Positions 12,401 to 24,776 of a stretch of DNA of 64,000 bases are shown in pieces. Both the position numbers and the translations under genes were made by a program. Source of the DNA: Colletes latitarsis. Its lineage: Eukaryota; Arthropoda; Insecta; Hymenoptera; Colletidae. How positions within the stretch are numbered: the first letter of the stretch is position 1; the number at the start of each line of letters is the position of its first letter. The stretch spans positions 32,697,422-32,761,421 of the forward strand of contig NC_135141.1 in assembly GCF_051014445.1 (NCBI RefSeq), in the 5' to 3' direction. The notes below the pieces were generated by a model. The model was given only the letters and a program-made list of their open reading frames with translations, was not told where the DNA came from and made no database searches.

Positions 12401-15400
12401 AAACAATACCTCAATTGTCTTGGATTACTTTATCCATAAATTTTCCTTCTTTACTTCTAATAGAGACTTCTTCAACTATTGGTTCGAAAAGAGTAACTTC
12501 GCGATGTATAAAGTAGAATTTCGGAAAGCAGTAGCCAGGTCACTTTTACAATTGCTTGGCTCGTCCTTCGAGATTTTGTAACGACTTGTTATCGAGAAGC
12601 TGCCCCTCCCCCGACACGAAAATCGTAACTGTAGTCGCCACAGCATGTTTGCAGCGAGCAAATATCTAGCGAGTTCTTGACGCGTCGTCGCTTCTAGGGA
12701 TCCCGTGGAGACTCGTGAGAGCAAAGATGGCACCTAACCGACACGAAGGAAGAAACGCCACTTACTTTCCAAACGGTAATATTCTCTGCCCATCGGGACT
12801 CGGAGAATCGTAAATTCCGCGATATTTCTATGCTCGAACCATTTCTCGTAAGCAGCTAATAAAATGATCGTTACTCTAAATCGTTTCTCTAAAAATGATT
12901 AATTCGATGAAGATTCACTGAATGTTTAGAGGTCCAAAAAATATAATATTGAACATCGAATAAAATAACCTTATTCTGAATTCGTTAATAGAGTTTTTCC
13001 ATCGTGCAAGTCTGTCTATTCAAAGGTTAATAATTAATCTTTGCATGGAGTCCGCGATTCGATTTGTAATACGACTGATACACTTGTGCAATTAAGAGAT
13101 TCGAACAGTTCGATGATTCCGAATGGATCGACGCAAATCAATTAGAGCTTAATAACCAGTCCAGCAAGCGAATCTCATTACGAATTTCTACGACACAATT
13201 AACGCAATTATAACGTAATTAACAGAATTCAAAACGTGATGCGCTCATGAATTATTATAACGTCGATACCGTGTTACTACCCGCAACATTGTTATAAAAC
13301 AATTTACATGTCCGTAATTCCGGAATATCGTCGTCGAAATTTATCGACAAATCGTAATTGGTAATGGCGCATCGTAGAATTTCAATAGGTTAAAATTGTT
13401 CCGTGCCAACATAATTTATTTCCGTATAATTAGGCATAGTTCGCGATTTGTTATTTATTCTGTATACCAGTCGTATAACTTTCTTATTTTTTAACTCCGA
13501 TTTTGTTATTCGCCTTAAAACATAGTGGTCAATTCAGAATATCGTTTCAATCTATTTAAACAAAAATTTTTAAAGTTTTGTGGGATAAAATATTGAGTAT
13601 TTTAGTAATTAAATAAGTGAGCTCACCAAGTTTCTAAAAAATAGAAAATTGATTAAAATGTTTCAAAATATAAATAGATTCTTTAACGAACAGTTTAGAA
13701 ATACATTTAAAAAATAACAATTTAAATTAGAAGATTCCTTTTATCGAGGAGATACACGGGAAGGTAGAATTTAAGAATCACTGTGTTGGAGTAGAAAAAA
13801 CTGTGTCATTGAGAAATGCACGGCAGTCGAGAAAAAGGGACGAATTTATTTCGCAAACGAAGGGTGACGGTTAGCCATAGGAAGAAGCGTTCGATAAGAA
13901 TAGAAAGGTTTGATCTCGTCGGTGATGGTACAGTAATCGATAGCACCAATTGAAGTTTCTTTTCTACGCGGTGAAACAAAAAAAAAAAGGGGGAAACGCA
14001 AGATCCATGAGAGAAGGTAGTGGACTCTCTAAGGTCGAAGAAAAAGATGGCGAAGAGTGTCTTCATTCTTTAACGTCCGGCACGGATTACAGTGATTGAT
14101 ATAATGAAATCGACCGGTTCTGTTATTGCGTTCCATTTCCAACGTTACTTCCAACATTGTCTAATAGTATCTATCAGTACTTAGCAATCTATTAATTAAA
14201 TAATGAACTCGAAAATAATATAAAAGTCGACCGAACGCTTAGCTAAAATGTTTTAAGCGCGCAAAAATTATCTGGGGCACGCTATCGTTTCTTAGATTTA
14301 ATCTCCGCGACTAATGAGATCTATTTCGGATTTAAGAGCGCGAAATGGTATATTCACAAATAATTTCGTGTACCAAAAAAAAAGAAAACTGAGAACCTAC
14401 CACCGTTTCGTGCCTTCGCCCCACATCTTTTTAAGAGTACTCCGGACAAAAGGAGAGCCAGGAAGGGCAGGCTTAATTATCCGTAGCTCATTATCTTCGT
14501 GAATCTTCTCGCACGCGGAGACGCAGCGAAACCATCTTTATTTCACCGTTTCTATTTATAGAGGGCGGGGGGTCAGTCGCGAAATCGAGCCTCGAAAAAT
14601 CTCCGACTAAGTCGTTAACCCAGTTTTGAGCATTTTTTTTTTTTTTATAGCCTCGTCATCTATTAGTTGTTGACAGTACATGCTCGTTGTATCGCGTGCT
14701 CGTTTGTACGTGGGCCGAGCTATCGATGCGGGAATTAAACATTCGTGGTAAAAAACTGGGAAAACTTTTCTTCCATTTGTTGGCCCGTGATTATTTATGG
14801 CGCATACGTTCCGTTGAATACGCGATATCAAGGAAATTTAATAACCAAAATATTGGGGGGAGTCTTTTACGAATGCATTTGTACCTTCATCGCGTGCTCC
14901 AACATGGATGATGTTATTATTATTCTTTCTGTACGTTTATTCCAGAGGTATTCACTTATTTCTATAATTAATTTTTTAGGTAACAGGTTATAGGTAAATA
15001 CGAACAATAGAATCAATTTTGATTAATTTCTATAGAGTTTATTCTTTTTTCAAATTTATTTGTGTTTCAAACTTGATATTAGCAAACACGTTGCTTGCAA
15101 TTTCAATATTAAATAGCCTTTTTCCTCCTGTAGGGGGTCTTTCAACATTTATTATTTTTCCAATATTAATCGAAGCCAGATATACATATAAAGGCCTTTA
15201 GATTTAGATTAAAAATTTTATTAAAATAATAACGAGAAAAATATGTGTGAAAAAATTTGGATTTAACTCTTTAACGCTAACTAGGATCGAATATGTATTC
15301 ATTTGGAAGAATCGAAGATTTCAAAAGTTATTTAGTTGGACTCAATGTTTTTCTTTCTGCTATTTTAAGGTACCCGATGCGTGTGTGGTAATTCGCGTCG

Positions 15401-17454
15401 AATAATTTTGACGGTAAATCGGAGCTTCTGTTCCAATAAACTTCGATGAAAAAGTCGTGTTCTGGATATACATGCAGTTCCCCAATATTGAGGGCACGTT
15501 GTTAAAATATTTTTTAAATCCGCTATTTCTCGTATGGAAATATAGAGTTTGGGATAAAAGAGTATAGTTTTATTTCGTTACATCGAAACACGAATAAAAT
15601 AGTTCGTTCCATGGCAAATGGGTAAATAAATCTGGGCAAATATTTCGTCTATTCGATTCTACGATTCGTTCGCCACATTTTATTTGCAACACTCAAATTT
15701 ATTCGATCAGTCGAAAAGTGCATATATTTATTTACCAAGAAATTCAGTACTTTCATTCCTTAGCCCTGGTTTCTAATTTTAATATGAAAGTCGTCGACCT
15801 AATTTAAAATTGAATGAAAATGAAAATCTTTCATAAACGTCAACAAAGAAAAATCAGTAAGATAAATCTATCGATTATGTTATAAATTGTTTATAATTTC
15901 GAGAGTATTTTTCGATCCTCGTTTAGAAAGAGTTAATTGCTTCTGGTTGACCCTGCACAGCCTTCACCTTGATTTTTCGGTTCCTTTTTCAAGCTGAACG
16001 CCCGCGTTCTCCAATTTCGAGTGATTCATTAACTCGGCGTAATGAACACTATGCGTATACACGGAAACTAGTTCTGCCTACCTAACATTGTCCTATCGTA
16101 GAATCTATGCTGCGACAGTAACAAGCATAATCAACCGCTCAGCAGGTTCAACAAGCGATACTCAGCATATATTAATTACAGGTCCATCTCCCCGTTTCGC
16201 GTCGTCTCGATTCCATTGCCCGCATAAATTTTGTCCCGTAATAATGATCGCGTGGGGCTCCTGAACTCCGCTGTTCGCCTCACTTTTAATGCAACCGATG
16301 TAGCTTCTCAGATCTGACACGAAACACGTGACCTTCGTGCAGAAATGATGATTTTGTATCGTTAATTTGTAATATCGAAAAGAAAAGATACAAATAATCA
16401 CCCCTACATAATAAAAACGAGTCACCATTCGAAGTTTCATTCTGCATTATTGTCTTACATCTGACGTTTCAATTTAGTATTCTATTTTTAACGGAACTGT
16501 TGAAAATATTATATTTCCTCTCGTGCACTAATGGGTTCTTGCCTGTGTGATAAATAGTACAATTAACGATCAAATAATTTAAAGAATATACTAAAAAATG
16601 TCCACGAGTTTATTCGATCGAGAATATAAAAAGAAACAAATTGCTGGACCGCGTTTCTGGTGGTTTAAAAAATTTTCGTAAAAGGTAGAAAGGTGCCAGG
16701 GAAATAGTGGAAGATATACGGTTCTGGTAGGAAAAAAAATGAATGCAGCTCTCTTCCAAACGCCGCTACCAGAAGAAATATTTTTCACCTTAACAGCTAT
16801 CAAAACCAGGCGCCGCCTTTCCGATTCTAAGGCTTCGGGAACGCCATGGCGTAGCCTCTGTGCATCCTTAGACTCCAAAGCAAACCGAATTCAATGGAAA
16901 GGGCACAAAGTAACGGAAATCGTTAACCTCGGTGCCAATTTTCAATAAGTTTCGCCCTGCCCTAAGGAACGTACGAAATAATTGATTCCATTTTTTCCAC
17001 GCGGACGCCTGAAACTTTCGAATTTTTGGTTTAAAATTTCTTTGCCCAAAGCGTCGCTTCTCACCTTTCACGGCTGTCGCGTTTTCCTTCGAGATACGCA
17101 ACGTTCCAGCTGTCTCGTAAAATCCGCGTTTTTCGAGAATTGCTTTTTTGACTCTGGAATTGGACACGGTTTTCCATTGAAGAGCTGTCCCGCGACACGC
17201 GTTTGCGACGAATTCGAACGACACGTTTGGTTTGCGAAAAAAAAAAAATAAATTGCTTCGTATTCAAAAACACGAACTCGAATGAAAAATGGATAAATTA
17301 TTCCGTAAGGATTTTATTCGAACAATAGATAACTATTAGGAACAAAATATATCAATTTATCGTATTCTGTCGAGTTTCTGTAATATAGAAATTGAAATAT
17401 TTTTGTTCATTTTAAACGAGAATCTCCCTTAAGTGCTGAAGTAAGTGCTGAAAG
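9451..17454. other. Intergenic or intronic, no gene identified
   Basis: Eight kilobases of mostly AT-rich DNA. At 9530-10050 a GC-richer patch has long open frames in both minus-strand frames and in plus, none recognisable; a broken old gene or chance are both possible. A T tract of about 19 lies near 10482-10500. A 92-codon minus frame at 16440-16162 starts with a hydrophobic stretch but has no other support. Confidence 0.4.
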
Positions 17455-17725
17455 TTTTGGCTGAAAAAAAAGACTTTCTAATCGTCTTGGAAAAATTATT
17501 TTTAGTTGCAGGGGTCAATTGCAAGCATTTTTGGTCATTACACATACCCCCGAAATCCTGCGCATTTTCGAGAAAAAAATTCAGTACGGATGGAACTTCA
17601 CGCGTTAATAACTTTTTAATGAAGCCACCATCAACAAATTGGTATTCTTGATTTTCGTCTTATTTTGGCCTCCAGAATCCCCCGTTAAAATTTTTCCCAG
17701 GGGTGGCCGAACACCCTGTATATAT
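17455..17725 (-). mobile_element. Repeat element R1, single-unit copy with intact outer end
   Basis: Reverse-oriented relative to the 29957 copy. It carries one internal unit (the complement of TTTTTTTCTCGAAAATGCGC lies near 17560-17585), then the AACGCGTTAATAACTTTTTA and CTTATTTTGGCCTCCAG blocks, and ends in CCAGGGGTGGCCGAACACCC followed by TGTATATA. This copy best shows the outer terminus. The pieces of sequence on either side (around 17385-17430 and 18072-18115) resemble each other, so it may have inserted into or next to repeat family R2. Confidence 0.65.
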
Positions 17726-17755
17726 TTGAAACTGTAATGAATGTAAACTAAAAAC

Positions 17756-18060
17756 AAACTAATTTATTTTTACATGTATTTTACGTGTATTTTGCAATAA
17801 TTTTCGAAGAATAATGTCGCTTCTTATTGGCCATCGTGTTAAAACCAAGAAGACAGCGACTATAGAACCGCGTCTGATTTATTACCGATCTCTTCTACTT
17901 AAAAGGAAGTCCGACTCGTGGTAGGTTTTTCTACTTAATCTGCATTACGCCAAGATTATTTAATATTTTCACACACTTTTATACAGAATGGGTCTAAAAT
18001 TATAATTTAACCATACAGTGAGTGATTTTTCTTTTAAAAACAAATCGCAAATGCGGTATA
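17756..18060 (+). repeat. Dispersed repeat family R2, copy 1
   Basis: About 300 bp that match 22056-22350 in the same orientation. Shared landmarks in order: TTTTTACATGTATTTTACG, TTATTACCGATCTCTTCTAC, GGTAGG/CGTAGGG followed by TTTCTACTTAA, CACTTTTATACAGAATGG and TTTAACCATACAGTGAGT. No open frame of note. Confidence 0.65.
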
Positions 18061-19719
18061 AATATCTTCATTATAGAAATTGAAGCATTTCTATTTATTT
18101 CAAACGAGATCCTCTACTCGAAAAATTTCTCAGAAGATACATTTAAAGAATCAACAAATGTAGAATATTTATTAACAATATTATAATATTATATTGAGAA
18201 AACGAGATAAAAGTGCTAGTAAACCTGGAGGAATATACCAGAAAATTATTAATTTTATTTTGTACCATTTTTGGGACGTTCAGACGAAGCATGATTCAAA
18301 AAAGGTTGGGAAACACTGCCCTGTTAGACGCAGCTGTACACTGCAAATGTTCCAGAGACACGAAAACGCGTCTGTGCCGTATATCTAACGCTTGTGAATT
18401 TAAATTTGCTATCGTACGAACATATGGCCTCGTCGATAATGGCTGAAACAACGTACAACGCTTCTTGCGATCGAAACGCGGAAAAGTTTGGACGAGATTT
18501 CGTTCTCCCGGCCAAATGAAACTCAAACGAGCCGCTGAAATGGGTTTTTTAATTACACAGCTGCTGGCAGAATTGGGCAAATTTTATTCACAAATAACCG
18601 ATATAAATTTTAGATGAATTCGTAAAACAGCTTTTTCGCCGGCGGCTTCGCTCGAAAAGTTTGTCGGTTCAAAAAATCCGTTAACGAATTCTAATTTAAA
18701 AAATGAATTTATATAAACGGAATAAAATATTCGGGAATAAAAATAGAAATAGGAACAGTAATGTAGAATAATTCGAAACACGGATTAATTAATTTATTAA
18801 ACTTGTAACGTTCAATATCGCGTTATTATACCGGGTGAATTGCAAATAAAACTAATTTTCTGAAATAAATAAATATTACCTCGATCTATTCCCGATTAAA
18901 TTTCTTTCGTAAAATTAAAATAACACGCTGTGTTACTGTGACGGTCGTCGCGAATACGAGCAGCGGCGTATAAAATTACACATTTACGAAATAGCGCTGC
19001 AGAAAAAGATTCGGGGAACGCCGGGGTTGAAATTGCAGTCGAATTTGAAGCATACAGAGTATGAGTTGCAACACGATGCCGGAAGGGATTAAAGCTTGAC
19101 AGATTCCAACTCTGTATCGCTCTTTTACACGGTATCGTGTATTTCAAACGCGGGGCATCTCGTTGCTTGAAAAAGAAATAGGATTTTAGCAAGGGAAAGG
19201 ATTAGTCGACGGTTCATGGCCAAAATTTTTTGCGTACGGCCAGTACTCTGTGACAAGCTCCTTTTTGCGTATTAAACTCTTTGATTTATTTTATCGTGTT
19301 ACCATCGGCTAATCGATAACGCAATTTAAAAGGAGCTCTTGACGTTGTATTACTCGTCCTTTTTACCTGATAACACGTCTGACGTGAAATATTATTATGA
19401 TACAATATTTCGGTGTCTCGTAGATTAACGATACCTTGTTCAAAGTAGCTTATGGCACAGCTTTGCTTCGAAAAGAATGAAAATGAAAGCAGCTTGCATG
19501 GATATTAAAGTGGAACATGAATATATACGTACGTAGTATACTAGAAATGTTCCACGATATTTTAAACTGTGATTTTTTTAAGTCGTTTAAACTCTAATAT
19601 GTTGAAACAGACACTGTTAAACTTCATAATATATGTGTTAACATTTTTATATTATATATTTCATTATTATATTCAATAATTTATTTAAAACAGTTCTAAA
19701 TTAGTTTAACTCTACATAT
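18061..19719. other. Intergenic or intronic, no gene seen
   Basis: AT-rich sequence with short overlapping open frames on both strands (18194-18580), none recognisable. Confidence 0.4.
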
Positions 19720-20045
19720 ATTTTGCAACTAATTTTCGAATCATCATATTATACTTAAAGGATCAGGAAACTGAACAGTGTCTGACTTGATATCGATGTG
19801 TTCTACTTGAAACGAAGTTTGTACTCCAGACATTCTACTTAAATTCTACAGGAATAATATTATAACTACAAATTACATATTCACGTGATTTTTCACATAA
19901 CAATAAGAAACTTGTGGAATATGTTTCTCACTAATTCTCAAAAAATAGTAACATCTATTCGTTACGAATAACGAACCAAAGAATTGGAGAACGATGTCTG
20001 ATTCCACATTGTCCCGTTCTACTTGGAACGAAGTTAACCTTCGAC
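19720..20045 (+). repeat. Degenerate R2-like repeats
   Basis: Contains two looser versions of the R2 core: ATTTTGCAACTAATTTTCGA, then TGTCTGAC...GTTCTACTTGAAACGAAGT around 19780-19820, and again GATGTCTGATTCC...GTTCTACTTGGAACGAAGT around 19992-20036. Compared with 17756-18060 the match is partial. Confidence 0.4.
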
Positions 20046-20060
20046 CAACGGGTTAATTTA

Positions 20061-21248
20061 ATGAAAGGACTATACTGTCCACGACGACGATTGCAACGAT
20101 TCAAGACAATCGTCCATCCTATCAGAAAAGCTTACGAGCGTTGCATGGACACCAAGAATTCCTTGAAAGATCCCCGAAGCAATTCCAGATCTGACAGCTC
20201 CGATTCTCCTGCCGTCGATCGACACGAGATACCGGACGAAGGTAAACTGTGAACACATCTCAGCACTTTTCGTCGTGTGTGTTGTCGGCGTAGGTTAGAA
20301 TCTCGACGCCCGGAACCGAAGGATGGAAGAGAAAGGACGATGTGTAACAAGACAATCCAATATCCTAGGACCAGAAACGCCCCCGGAACTGACAGCTCTA
20401 CCTGCTGGATAGAGGTCTTACCCTGCCACTCTGTTAACACCGACGGTGTCCTTTGCCCTTTGTACACCTCGTGGAATACTGATTAACAACCGGTTTCCCC
20501 TGTCGGAATATCGACTAGGAATCGATAATCCGAATTTTAGAGTTTTCATTGTACAGTAAAATACATTTTCCCTCGGACTATCTAATTCTACATTTCTTAC
20601 AGAGAAAAATATTTTGTATATTTTTTTAACGAATTGAAAAAGATTGTGTTGCAAAAAAATATTTTTTTTCTAATTTTTTTTTTCAGAATTCACGACATTA
20701 TCTCGTAACTCTCTTCGGTTACACTGGCGATTGTGTTTGGACGTATAGAAGTGTGATCCAACCTTCGTCAGTCTTCATACTGCCAATGAAACCTATTTGT
20801 CTTTCCTCTACGCTCCTACGTTCGCTCTCTCGTTCTTTCTCGTAGGTACTTTCGACCACGTGCATTTGGATGGTTTCCGTCAGAGAATGAAATTCAACTC
20901 GAGCGCGTACTTTGTTGCTTTTGGCTATCGGTCGCTGAAACCAGGTAAGCCAAGGTTCAATCTCTGTTACTCTGTTTGGCTCTCTTTCAATGTATCCTAT
21001 TCGCTGTTCTCTTTGAAAGATTTAGGTTCGATACCGGACCTACCGTAATTTCGATCAGTACATAAAATGAAAATAGGAATCAAGATTAGACAACGAGCAA
21101 TAATTTTTATTCATTTTTCGACTCCAGTTGAAAACTAAATATTCATTCGTAATAAAATGTCACAAAGGGTAAGAATTCGTAAAGTACAAGTAATCGTAAT
21201 TAAAAATCTATTAAAATGCTATTGCCTGTTCCAGCAGACAACACTTAA
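20061..21248 (+). CDS. Candidate three-exon gene for a small unknown protein
   Basis: Model by inspection: exon 1 20061-20241 (ATG, 60 codons plus one base), exon 2 20846-20944, exon 3 21235-21248 ending TAA; total 294 nt, 97 residues. The exon 1 donor reads GACGAAG|GTAAAC, the exon 2 acceptor TTCTTTCTCGTAG and its donor AAACCAG|GTAAGC, and the exon 3 acceptor TTGCCTGTTCCAG. Phases agree at every junction (all phase 1), which chance would give only occasionally. The product would have a basic N-terminus, a Ser/Asp-rich middle (RSNSRSDSSDSPAVDR) and the exon 2 segment FDHVHLDGFRQRMKFNSSAY. An alternative exon, 20299-20486, is also in phase and ends at its own stop. A 111-codon minus-strand frame overlaps. 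No family recognised. Confidence 0.3.
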
Positions 21249-22055
21249 CAGCATCCATCAGCGAAACAAATTTTTTTCCATGCCCTATATTAACAATTGG
21301 CTGAACAAAACTATAAATAATAGGTTAAATTATTGCTCCAAGTTCGATTTCTCGATTGAATACGAAAGAACGAAATACGCTCGAACGAGGTCGAATAACA
21401 GAATGAAAAGAGTGGCACTTGAAATAAGAAAAAATTAATTTATCACGCTCTAACAAACACTGGGTTCAAATATCTCGAAATAAGGGCTATATAGGCAGGG
21501 CGTGGCGACAGCCAGAGTGGATTAATTCAGTAAATCAAAGCGAGAGTCAAAGAACCACAGGCGCGACAGAAGTGGACGATGGTGGGGATAGTACTGACAG
21601 ATGGGCGGAGGTGAAGGTGAAAAAAAAGACAAAGAGCAGAGTAGGTTGAGTAGAAGGGGTTATTGATATTATAGGTCCCTTTGGTTCTCCATTACTACGG
21701 CAAAAGGTTATAAAACTTATTGGCCGATAAAACAAGAGCATGTCTATTGCTCGTTTAAAATGGATTCTGAGCGAGTCGTGCTTGTATTCGTAGACGATAC
21801 ATACATGTACAGTGTGGACGTGTCGTTGGTATTGATCTCACGATGTGTTGAATTTTACAGACTCCGGGGTTTCCAGTTTAATGTAATAAAATATAAAATT
21901 GTGCTGTTGTATTATCGAAACGTTCCATGTATAAAGAGTTGTGTTTCTTGTTCTCTCGTCAGATTCAATTTTTTTTAAATATATAGTACGTTTCTTTGCG
22001 TTGAAAACTGCAAAGAAAGTAGTTAACGTTTTTTTCAATGTTTTATGGAGAAAAA
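21249..22055. other. Intergenic or intronic, no gene seen
   Basis: AT-rich. A perfect 9-bp-arm hairpin (TTTCTTTGC, 10-nt loop, GCAAAGAAA) lies at 21991-22018. Short open frames at 21157-21438 and 21760-21978 have no protein character I trust. Confidence 0.4.
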
Positions 22056-22350
22056 CACAAAACTAATTTTTTTTACATGTATTTTACGCTTATTGTCGAA
22101 GAAGAATATCAATTCTCGTTGATCATCGCGTTAAAACTAAAAAAAAAAATATCTATAGAGCTGAGTCCGACTTATTACCGATCTCTTCTACTTAAAACGA
22201 AGTCCGCCCCGTCGTAGGGTTTTCTACTTAAATTTTATGACACCAAGAATATTCAATATTTTCATGCACTTTTATACAGAATGGCTCTAAAATCATAATT
22301 TAACCATACAGTGAGTAATTTTTCTTGTAAAAATAAATGGGAAATATGGA
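22056..22350 (+). repeat. Dispersed repeat family R2, copy 2
   Basis: Direct-orientation partner of 17756-18060, about 4.3 kb away. The order of landmarks is the same and spacing is nearly the same, with small deletions and A-runs distinguishing the two copies. Confidence 0.65.
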
Positions 22351-24584
22351 ATAAATTTTGTTCGTACAAGGTTTTGTTTTTTAGAAAATCGATTTTTAAA
22401 ATTTATTCTTCTGATAGACATTTTTTCTACTTATACTGTTATTTACAATAATGATAATTACAACAATGAATTTTTAAATAATAGTAAACGTGTTAATAAT
22501 TATTATTTATATAAATTGTTCTTGGATAAAAGGTTATTTGCACAGGAATCTTCCTAAGTTATATTTGATTTTGTTATTGGGACAGTAACTTTGCTAACAA
22601 AATTTCACGAAGTAACTTTTAAAAGAACGTTGCACGTTGGGCTCCCAAAAACCTTTCCTATTGCAGATTTTTAAAAGAATCAAGGCGACAGGTACATGGA
22701 ACGAAAACATCCAGACACGGAGTAAAGGTACTGCACAGGTTTGTGGTGCGGTGTTGCAGCTGTGTGTTCTATATTATTTGGACAGTACGACACGGATGAG
22801 TGCGAGTTTTCTGGAAAGAGAAAAAACCCTCGCATAGAGTCTATGCATAGTCCAGTAGTATTTAAATTTCCAGTTTGCGTTTTCTTGTATTTTACAGACT
22901 GCAGCTGAAGAGAATGGCTGGATTTAACTATTAAAACCACGTGACATATGTTTGGATACACGGTGTTTCTCTAACAGAATTCTTGATCTAAGTTTCAATT
23001 TTGGTATCCAATTTCGGCTCTTTGGTCAAAAGACCTATCACCCATCTATGACGTTGACGATCAACGTGTTAATATTGGCTGCTATGGCGTGCTAATAGAA
23101 ACGTTCACCTAACTATTAGTATTATTAACTCGCTGCAACAGATAGTAACACAAACGTTATTTGTGGGGTTGATTGGCGATTGGAACGTGTATACAAAATC
23201 GACCGGGTATCGAATGCATCCAATATCTTAGACGATTGTCCTCCCCCGATATAAGGTCCCAACGATTCTTGATTCGCGTCGGCTCGCAACATTTCAAAAA
23301 TAACCCGCTTTCCCGGAGCCAATTCAGAGAATCGGTAGGGTAGGACGATAAATCAGGAACGAAGGAGAACGGAAACGATACGATCGAGGCGTCGACGGAC
23401 GCCTTTTTCCATTATTCGGACGCTGCAACGAAGAAGAAAGAAGGAAGATCCTCCAGCGATTCTCGCATCCGAGCGAGGTTAAGACCTTTTTCCTCGGAAT
23501 ACACGGGGTTTATTGACTGTCGCAAATCGCTCTGCTCTGCTCGCCGGGGTTATTGAGTTCGAGCTGTTCTCGTGCTCGCGTCCACGCACCACACAACCGT
23601 CCATGCGGAGCCCCCATCCATGAGTGTACGCACGTACGATCGCCCCGACCCCTCGCGGTGCCACAAACATTACGGCTGCGCACGCAGCCAGGTACCACTA
23701 CCCGACATGCATTACGGTCACGTAGCAATATTCAAATAAACCGCGGCAGAAAGCAGCGCGGCATAATAAGTTCCTAACCGCTCCCCTCCACGCTCCCCGG
23801 TTGCACTGGTCGCGGAGAAGAATAATCGGACGGGGTTGCGCGAACTTTCCGATGGAGAGAGGAGAAATATTGCAATCTTCGACGCGTACAGGCCTGTGGA
23901 AACCACGAGGAATTTGAAAGGGAATTACTCCACGGACGGTGATTTATATTATGGCGGACGCGAGGGGGTGAACGATATTGTCGCGGTTTGAAAATAATTT
24001 CGTCTCTTCGATTTAATTAGACCGATCTTTCGTTCAATTTTTACTCGATTCGTGTGTCTCAATAATCGCGAGGGGATGCTTTTCGAAAATTTATGGTGGA
24101 AAGTTTGGAATCGTGATTTTCCGGATGCAGTTTCTTCGTTCGCGTAACCAGATATTTTTACGGCACTATTCAATCACGGACGTAAATTCGTTCGTTGTTG
24201 GAAAAAGATGAAGACGAGAAGACCCCCCGTCGGGTAATCCACAGTCCAACGAAGTAATTTTTTCCTTACAGTAAAAATATATGATATTTTTCTGAATGTT
24301 ATCAAACTTTCATGAAATCATTTTTACTTGGGAGAATCCATTTTGAAAGAGGCTAAAAATTATGTACCGTTATAAAATTTCTTGAAACTTATATTCATTT
24401 AAATATATTAATAAGTCCTATGCAATGAATATGACGTTATATTTATAATTACACGTTATGCAGAAGATTCAAAATGTCAAATACAAATATACTGGAGTCT
24501 AGTATATAAAAATTAATAAAGTCCAATGTTTAACAAGAAGATAAATTCCTAGAAATCGTACCAAACTAATCCTGTATATTTTAA
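22351..24584. other. Intergenic or intronic, with a GC-rich island
   Basis: Mostly AT-rich, but about 23340-24180 is distinctly GC- and CpG-rich (many CG steps, for example around 23570-23720). It has overlapping open frames on both strands that do not read as one protein. It could be promoter-like DNA or a first non-coding exon; nothing in the sequence decides. Confidence 0.35.
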
Positions 24585-24776
24585 AACAAGTCCAAACCGT
24601 TAAGGGGAAAGAATGGTTTGCTGGCATCGACTCGTAACAATAACCAGCGCGACGTTGAATTCGATATTCGCGAGTGGAATCGTGTTTCCAATAAATTACA
24701 TAATTCGTTCCCCGTGCGTGTCCCCGATAAATTTCCGCAAAAAATAATCTATGACGTTTCAAAGGGGACACCGTGT

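Noticed and set aside
16162..16440. 92-codon minus frame with hydrophobic N-terminus and five Cys
   Set aside because: Could suggest a small secreted protein, but there is no signal-cleavage pattern, neighbour or family support.
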